Positions 57,524-64,000 of a stretch of DNA of 64,000 bases are shown piece by piece. The notes beneath the pieces were generated by a model that was not told the origin of the DNA, did no database searches, and saw only the letters and a program-made list of their open reading frames with translations. The position numbers were made by a program, and so were the translations under genes. Origin of the DNA: Calendula officinalis (taxonomy: Eukaryota > Streptophyta > Magnoliopsida > Asterales > Asteraceae); contig OY970834.1 of NCBI GenBank assembly GCA_963853835.1, positions 35,867,257-35,931,256 on the forward strand. Reading direction: 5' to 3'. Each line of letters begins with the position of its first letter. Positions within the stretch are counted from its first letter, which is position 1.

Positions 57524-58296
57524 TTTTTAATAAAAAGATATCATTGTGATAAAAGGAACGACAAGATTCAAATTAAATTACATGTAATAACATTATTATT
57601 ATTAATGAATTGTCATAAATAATGTCTTTTTTATTTTTGTTCATGAAAAATGTTTGTATTTTTTTATAAAATATAATAAATATGTTAGTTTATAAATATG
57701 ATGTATACCTTTCAAATTTTTAATGAAACACTACTTTTCATTCATACAAACCATCACGGGCATCTCAAGCTCGTTAAGAGCTAAAAACAAATTTTGAAAC
57801 GTGTCCTTTCAATTAATAAGTTACTTATTAATTGATATATTTCATATATCGTAATTATTAATTTTAGCTTTTTATGCATAATCTTTAATTAAGTTTTGCA
57901 TTATTAAATGTGTGGTTACATTAAAGGGTACTTTGTAAAGCTTATTGTGCGATACTTAATCTCGGCACATTTTTTGATTTATCCATAAGAATTCTTGGTC
58001 TAAGGCATGTATTATTTTATAATTTAACATGCGACGCTAGAATAGCATACGTAGAACGATTGAAAACTATACAATTGCGCTTTTCAACTACAAATATATT
58101 AATGAGTTGGTAAGATAAGGTTACATCGAAATGCGTGAAACAACATACCGAGTTCTGACACGTTGAAATAAAACCCATACTTGTCATCAACTTGGTATTA
58201 AACTAATGATTGTTGATAGAGACTTGTGGATTCTTTATAAATAAGATTGTCGCTGACGAACAAATCTTTAGTGGCGACTTCAGAAACGAATTGAAA
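57524..58296 (+). promoter_or_regulatory. Upstream region and 5' UTR of the dienoyl-CoA reductase gene
   Basis: AT-rich with tctttataaataag (TATAAATA) near 58232-58245, 50-60 bp before the ATG: a plausible TATA box. No other feature is seen. Confidence 0.45.
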
Positions 58297-61200
58297 ATGG
58301 AGTCGCCTTTCAAGCCGGAGATTTTGAAAGGCAAGGTAGCCCTTTTGACCGGAGGAGCTTCCGGCATCGGCTACGAGATTTCCACACAATTCGGTAAACA
58401 CGGCGCTTCTGTTGCTATCATGGGCCGTCGCAAAACCGTCGTTGATGCCGCCGTCGATTCCCTCCGAGCTCTCGGCATTCAGGTATTCAATTCTCATCAA
58501 CTAATTTTAATGTCACCTTTTGGCTCTTAATTAATTGCACTTGCCGATTTAACCAGGGTTTCGATAATACCAATTAGCTAATATGTTGCATTTATTGTGT
58601 ACCTTGTTATCTTGTACATATGAATTGAAACAATTTCATCATAATAAACCTTGTTGCGCATCTCGCACATCCTCGAATCTGCCGTGATTAGAAACAATTT
58701 AAGTAAAATTCTGAAATGCGGTGATCATGCTTGTACAGGCAGTTGGTTTTCCAGGGGATGTTCGGAAGCAAGAAGATGCAAAGAGAGTTATAGAATCAAC
58801 CGTCAAACACTTTGGAAAGCTCGATATTCTTGTCAATGGTGCGGCTGGCAATTTTCTCGCATCACCAGAAGATCTTTCTCCAAATGGATTTCGAACAGGT
58901 TATTACTTCATATTATATATGGCAAAATGTTTGTACTATAAACTATAAGGGTTTTTTGGTTTAAACTAACACTTAGGTCATTAAAAATTGGCTTTGTGTT
59001 CCATTTGAGCTAATAAACAGGTAACATAGTCATTTTTGTTTGTCCCATGTGGGTTACTAGAACATGGATTTGTGTCTGGTTTAGGTCATTTTGTCATCAC
59101 CCCTAGATACCTTTATGCCTTTATCATGTCAATACTCATTAGGTTGCCAAACAGGACATAAAACTAGGGGTGGCAAGTTAGGTTCGGAGTTGGTTCTGAA
59201 CCCGACCAAAACGGGTCAGATATGTTATATTAATCTTGATTAAATCAAGTTAATTAATATAATACTTAGGATAAAAAATAATGTAAACATGAAAAGTCAC
59301 CGGCGGCCACCAAAGTGAACCGGCGCCACCCCCGAAATTCCCGGCAACCGCTACAACCGCCGCCGTTAACTGCCAACGAAACCGTCGTGACTGTTCGTTG
59401 ATACCGTTTCACATAGTATAAATATGTATAGATTTCGTTTCTGTAATTATCGAATCTCTGTAAAAATCAATATCAATAAAAGTTTAGACTTTGATTATTC
59501 TGTCTGAATCTATTCGATCCAACAATTGGTATCAGAGCCTTGTTAAATCAAAGCCATCATCATATACCAAGAACACGGAAGAACCCACCATAACAGGGGA
59601 GTGTACCTAATCGGAGAAGACGACCGGAGAATCGATCGGAGGCGGACAGAGCCGCAAGTTTGAAACTAGGGCACAACTATCGTCGCCCAAGAACAATAAC
59701 CGTAGATCCATCATCAATCAACGATTAAAACAACAAGGATCGTAACAACCGGCCAACATTATCGCCGTCATCCAAAGAAAACATTCGAAAGACGAACGAG
59801 AGGAAAGAGACGAAAAAAAACACAGTTGTGTGTGTTTACATTTCCAGAAAACGCGTGGATTTCGTTTTAATGCCTAGTCTTATAAAAACGTTAAAAATTC
59901 TTTTGTTTAGTAAGTTTTAAATTTCCAAAGAAATCATTAATTTTAATTTATTAAAGGAAAACGGCTTTTCTTAATAAAAGAAAGTCTTGTGTTTCTTAAT
60001 CTTTTAATTTTAATATAATATATAAAAAGTTGTATATTATAAATATAATTATAAATTATTTTAAGGAAATGTTTATATAATTTTATTTAAAATAAATTTT
60101 ATAAATATGACGGGAAAAGATAACAATGAAAAGGCTGAAAGTTCTCAAAGTTACAAAGAAATTGGAACATCTACCGTTTTTCAATGTCCTATTTTAAAAT
60201 CAACAAATTATACTACATGGGCAATTCGAATGCAAATTATTTTGGAAGCGAATGGTTTATGGGAGACAATTGAACCACAACCAACATCTGAAGCAAATAC
60301 AAAAAAGGATAAAACTGCTATCGCATATCTTTACCAATCACTACCAGAAGATCAATTGTTGCTCATTTCAAAATACAAGACTGCAAAGGCAGTTTGGGAC
60401 GCTTTAAAAACAAGACACATTGGTGTACAAAGTGTTCAAGAGGCAAAACTACAAACACTCAAATCAAATTTTGAGATGTTACAAATGGAAGAGAATGAAT
60501 CTATAGACTCTTTCACTACAAAATTAACGGGCATTATCAACAAAGCAGCCAGTTTAGGGTCATCATATGAAGACTCTACAATAGTACGAAAATTATTAAA
60601 TTCTGTACCAGATAAATTCCTTCAAATAGTTGCATCAATGGAACAATACTCAGATCTAAACACCATGTCATTAGACGAAGCAATTGGCAGACTCAAGACA
60701 TTTGAAGAAAGACTCAAATACAAAAGGGATAAATCGGTGAATACCCAAGAAGGATTGATGTTCACACAACAAGAAGATCAAAGACATTTTAAAGAACGTG
60801 GACGTAATAGATTTAACCAAACAGAAGACCGAGGGTTTGATAATGTCAGATCAGAAAGAAGAAATTGGGAATCTTCACAAAGTAACTTCAAGAAAGATGA
60901 CAAGTCAAATTAAAGTACAATGTTTCAATTGTAGGAAATATGGACATTATGCAAACAAATGTCCACAAAGGGAACAAGAGAAAGACCAGTCCAATCTGCT
61001 TATTGAAGAAGATTTGGAACCAACATTACTTATGGCAACAATTGAAGAAAATGATGGAGTTTTTTCTCAACCGAGAAAAATCTCGACTTAAAACAACTAC
61101 AAATAATGAAAGGAGTTGGTCAATCGGGATGGACGGTTGATCAAAGAAGGTGGTCAATCAGGATGGACGTTTGATCAAAGAAGATCTCAACAAAGGTGGA

Positions 61201-63724
61201 GTGAACCGACATAGGTGGAGTGAACCAACAAAAGCATAGCGGATGGAGTAAAGTGCTTAACAAGACATAGGTGGAGTGAACCAACACCACAAAAGCATAC
61301 GGATGGAGTAAAATGCCTAATAAAACATCGGTGGAGTGAACCAACATAACAAAAGAATACAGATAGAGTAACACGGCTAACAAAGAGTACTGAAGAACAA
61401 GACGCCGGTGGAATGAACCAACATGATCTTTTTCGGGCAATATTGACTTAGAAGATGGAGGAATCAAAAGTGTCAACACATTGCAAGTATATAGAAGCAG
61501 ATCAAATTCAAGATAACAGTACCAACATCATGAAGATAATCAAGATTAAGGGGGAGAATGTTATATTAATCTTGATTAAATCAAGTTAATTAATATAATA
61601 CTTAGGATAAAAAATAATGTAAACATGAAAAGTCACCGGCCACCAAAGTGAACCGGCGCCACCCCCCGAAATTCCCGGCAACCGCTACAACCGCCGCCGT
61701 TAACTGCCAACGAAACCGTCGTGACTGTTCGTTGATACCGTTTCACATAGTATAAATATGTATAGATTTCGTTTCTGTAATTATCGAATCTCTGTAAAAA
61801 TCAATATCAATAAAAGTTTAGACTTTGATTATTCTGTCTGAATCTATTCGATCCAACAAGATATCTCAATCCTAACACGTTTACCTTTAACCCGAATACG
61901 ACCCATATAACCCGTTTAATTAAACAGGTTAAACAAATTAGCGGGTCAAACGAGTTAAACAGGTCAAATGGGTAAACAAGTTATTATTCTATAAAATCAT
62001 AACAAAATATCAAAACACCAAAATTACTAAATAATCATCGACCCAAACCTAACCCGTTTAATAAACGGGTCAGTGGAGTTGACCCAAGTTACTACAACCC
62101 AAACCTTTTTCTTTTCGTTTCGGTTTCAGGTCGGGTCAAAGGTTGCCACCACTACATAAAACTATGTTTTAGTTACCAATTAGATAAATATTTGTGCAAT
62201 AACTAAAACTAAATTATTGAAGATATACTAAGAATCAAGGGGGTTTTATCTTGGCAGTGTTGGACATCGATTCCGTTGGAACGTTTACCATGTGCCGTGA
62301 AGCACTGGATTATCTCAAAAAAGGAGCACCGGGAAGAAGCTCAGACGATAGTGGTGGAATAATTCTCAACATCAGTGCCACCCTGCACTACGGTGCTTCT
62401 TGGTACCAAATTAATGTAGCTGCTGCTAAGGTGTGTATCCAAGTGTCTATGTATATGTATACGTATGTGTATAGTGCATCATTGATTGTATGCATGTATA
62501 TGTATCTCGTTGATTTTTTTTAAATAATCAGTTTTTTAATATCAATATCTTGTTATTTATCTATTATCTAATTCTTTGTGTTAGTCATTAAATAATCAGT
62601 TTTACCAAACAGTTAACAGCTGACTATCCCAATACTAATTCATTTGTCTGTCTATTATTGCACTTTGAAAATGTAATGTTTCTTTGTAATAGGCTGCGGT
62701 AGATGCACTTACAAGAAATCTGGCACTAGAATGGGGTACTGACTATGATATCCGAGTCAATGGGATTGCACCAGGACCAATAGGTGATACAGCTGGCATG
62801 AGAAAACTCGGGCCGGATGAAATTGTGAACGAGAAGAAAGTTAAAGAGATGATGCCTCTCTATAAACTTGGGGAAAAATGGGATGTTGCAGTTGCGGCCC
62901 TTTATCTTGCATCAGATGCCGGTTCGTACCCTATACCTTTTTTTTTCTCTCGGTTTTAATAATGAAGTTGGTCGATTATTTTTAGGGCACTTATATAAAA
63001 GAAAACATTTGCGTACTTTTTCATTTATCTCACATTATTATTTTTAGTGTACCATACAAAAAATTTAAAAAATGTGTTTCGTTTTTAGAAAACTATGGAA
63101 GATTTTGAAAACACCTTCGAATATCTTTATTCGATCTGTACGTACTAAAATCAAGTATCTCTTAAAAAGGAAACTAGTTGGAAATTGTAAAAGTTAATTA
63201 CCAAAGGCCGTGTAGCTTAGTGGTATACTAGTTGCTAACTAACAAAGAGTATGTGTGTTGAAAAGTGTGGTTTGTTTCTTTTCTACAAAATTATTCTCTT
63301 AAGAAGCTCAATTTGCCTTTAAAAATAAAAGTGGAATTTGAACATATTTGGGTGATCCGCCATGTGTTCAATTTTACCCGGTGAGCTCACCGGTCAATAT
63401 GTTACCCAATAGGTCAAATGGGACATTATAAAAACAACTTCTAGTGACTCACAAAATTAATTTTATTTTCCTAAGGACAATGGTATTTTATGTAATTTAC
63501 TATATTGTATGCTTGAAATTTAGTTGGCTCAAGGTTTTGAACTAACATCCATGGTGATATGAAATGAAGGTAAATATGTTAATGGTACGACCCTCGTTGT
63601 CGACGGAGGACTATGGTTAAGCCGGCCACGTCATTTCCCAAAGGAGGAAGTGCAAGCGCTTTCTCGGGTAATTGAAAAAAAGACGAAAGTTGCACCCGTT
63701 GGGTTACCTTCTAGTAAATTGTAA
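58297..63724 (+). CDS. Peroxisomal 2,4-dienoyl-CoA reductase (SDR family), five exons
   Basis: Exons: 58297-58482, 58739-58898, 62258-62430, 62693-62921, 63570-63724; all introns GT-AG, frame exact, 300 aa. Residues 18-25 (TGGASGIG) are the Rossmann dinucleotide motif; NGAAGN (95-100) is the SDR structural motif. ISATLHYGASWYQ and AAAKAAVDALTRNLALEWG give the active-site region with the conserved Lys, and VNGIAPGPIG follows. The protein ends SKL, a canonical peroxisomal targeting signal. The enzyme reduces 2,4-dienoyl-CoA with NADPH during beta-oxidation of unsaturated fatty acids. The second intron (58899-62257, 3359 bp) holds a hAT MITE with a nested gag-only retrotransposon. All splice sites remain intact, so the gene is probably functional. 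Confidence 0.95.
59223..59524 (+). repeat. 5' LTR of the gag-only element
   Basis: Identical to the 3' LTR by eye except one 3-bp insertion (cgg near 59305) and one fewer C in a C-run. A TATA-like tagtataaatatg lies within. Confidence 0.92.
60107..61091 (+). CDS. Copia-type gag with C-terminal CCHC knuckle, needing a frameshift
   Basis: ATG at 60107 gives 268 aa ending at 60913. The N-terminus has CPILKSTNYTTWAIRMQIIL and LWETIEPQP; the middle has KTAKAVWDALKTRH and ESIDSFTTKLTGIINKAASLG, the UBN2-type gag. The zinc knuckle CFNCRKYGHYANKC lies downstream in the +1 frame (60798-61091) and follows directly after the first stop. Either an indel separates them or a ribosomal +1 shift joins them. 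Gag forms the particle that packages element RNA. Confidence 0.85.
61108..61420 (+). repeat. Short tandem repeats behind gag
   Basis: Two copies of about 34 bp (ggtcaatcgggatggacggt and relatives) lie at 61108-61182. Then units starting ggtggagtgaacc recur near 61195, 61213, 61269, 61329 and 61407. The longer units (56-78 bp) contain acaaaagcatacggatggag. Confidence 0.85.
61559..61858 (+). repeat. 3' LTR of the gag-only element
   Basis: 300 bp, the partner of 59223-59524. Confidence 0.92.
63209..63285 (+). other. tRNA-like fragment in last reductase intron
   Basis: ggccgtgtagcttagtggta includes a good pol III A box (TAGCTTAGTGG). The expected B-box position reads gtgtgttgaaaag, which is degenerate. 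It could be an old SINE head or a decayed tRNA. Confidence 0.3.
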
Positions 63725-64000
63725 GCCCTAATGGTATCAATTTGTTGAGAAATTACCTTGTTTCCTTTGTCAACTTCATTATCACATTTGAGCCACTTTG
63801 TATCTTGATGGCAACAATTATTCATATATATCATTTATATGTAATTTCCTGTTATTTTTATTTTTATTATAATGCAGCATAATGCACAATAAAGAATTAC
63901 ATTGTTTTAACTTGGTGTGTGTAACGTAGTAGTTGGAGTTGTATCTATTTGTGATGGATTTTATAAAAATTGTTGAATATTATAGTGTTATGAAGAAATT
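63725..64000 (+). other. 3' flank of the reductase gene
   Basis: Likely 3' UTR. An AATAAA signal occurs in cacaataaagaatt near 63888-63894. Confidence 0.5.

Larger units (their letters stand above)
59223..61858 (+). mobile_element. Gag-only (TR-GAG-like) Ty1-copia-related retrotransposon, TSD AGATA
   Basis: LTRs 59223-59524 (302 bp) and 61559-61858 (300 bp), TG...CA, with AGATA at 59218-59222 and 61859-61863. A tRNA-iMet primer-binding site (TGGTATCAGAGC, 59527-59538) and polypurine tract (AAGGGGGAGAA, 61548-61558) are in place. The only coding content is gag. No protease, integrase, RT or RNase H motif is visible between 61092 and 61558. It must use enzymes from a relative. Confidence 0.93.
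59165..62154. mobile_element. hAT MITE in reductase intron, TSD CATAAAAC, with nested retrotransposon
   Basis: Ends TAGGGGTGGCAA and TTGCCACCACTA form inverted repeats. The perfect 8-bp duplication CATAAAAC is at 59157-59164 and 62155-62162. Without the nested element it is about 349 bp, rich in aacccgttt / acgggtca phrases. Confidence 0.92.

Noticed and set aside
1..64000. Endogenous viral (pararetrovirus) sequence
   Set aside because: All reverse-transcriptase motifs belong to a LINE or a Ty1-copia element; no movement or coat protein was seen.

Overview
This window is nuclear DNA of a flowering plant. The evidence is AT-rich intergenic sequence, GT-AG and GC-AG introns, a eukaryotic tRNA-Leu gene, a polyubiquitin gene, and typical angiosperm gene families. 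Dense plant transposons (LINE, Ty1-copia, long solo LTRs, hAT, Harbinger, Stowaway, MULE) support this. The gene content fits a eudicot, possibly an asterid, but the species cannot be read from the sequence.

Layout. Positions 1-32000 are almost entirely mobile DNA. There are Harbinger- and Stowaway-type MITEs and a tandem array (2655-3425). A degenerate L1-type LINE follows (3513-9251). A 12.5-kb Ty1-copia element lies on the minus strand (10800-23306, TSD TCTTT), split by two long solo LTRs. A third, inverted solo LTR of the same family is at 23879-26217. Three hAT MITEs with perfect 8-bp target duplications lie at 27207-29859.

Positions 32585-64000 are gene-bearing. They hold an Mn-type cation diffusion facilitator (MTP9/10-like, minus), tRNA-Leu(CAA) (minus), a five-unit polyubiquitin with a consensus heat-shock element (minus), and a hAT transposon with a broken transposase nested inside a second hAT. 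Then come a DCN1-like neddylation co-factor (plus), an unrecognised putatively acylated MGC-start protein (minus), a PB1-domain Raf-like kinase (plus), and a peroxisomal 2,4-dienoyl-CoA reductase (plus). The third gene interval of the reductase carries a hAT MITE that was itself hit by a gag-only LTR retrotransposon.

I reconstructed five multi-exon or single-exon genes with reading frame kept across every junction: MTP 402 aa, polyubiquitin 381 aa, DCN1-like 255 aa, Raf-like kinase 912 aa, reductase 300 aa. The genes are not an operon. They are independent housekeeping, signalling and metal-homeostasis loci separated by transposons. The most interesting signals are: (1) palindrome clusters at the same place in the solo LTRs, with unrelated sequence in the inverted copy; (2) the young gag-only retrotransposon with near-identical LTRs; (3) two apparent GC-AG introns in the DCN1-like gene, one directly after the start codon; (4) the duplicated MGC-start protein; (5) a divergent first ubiquitin unit.
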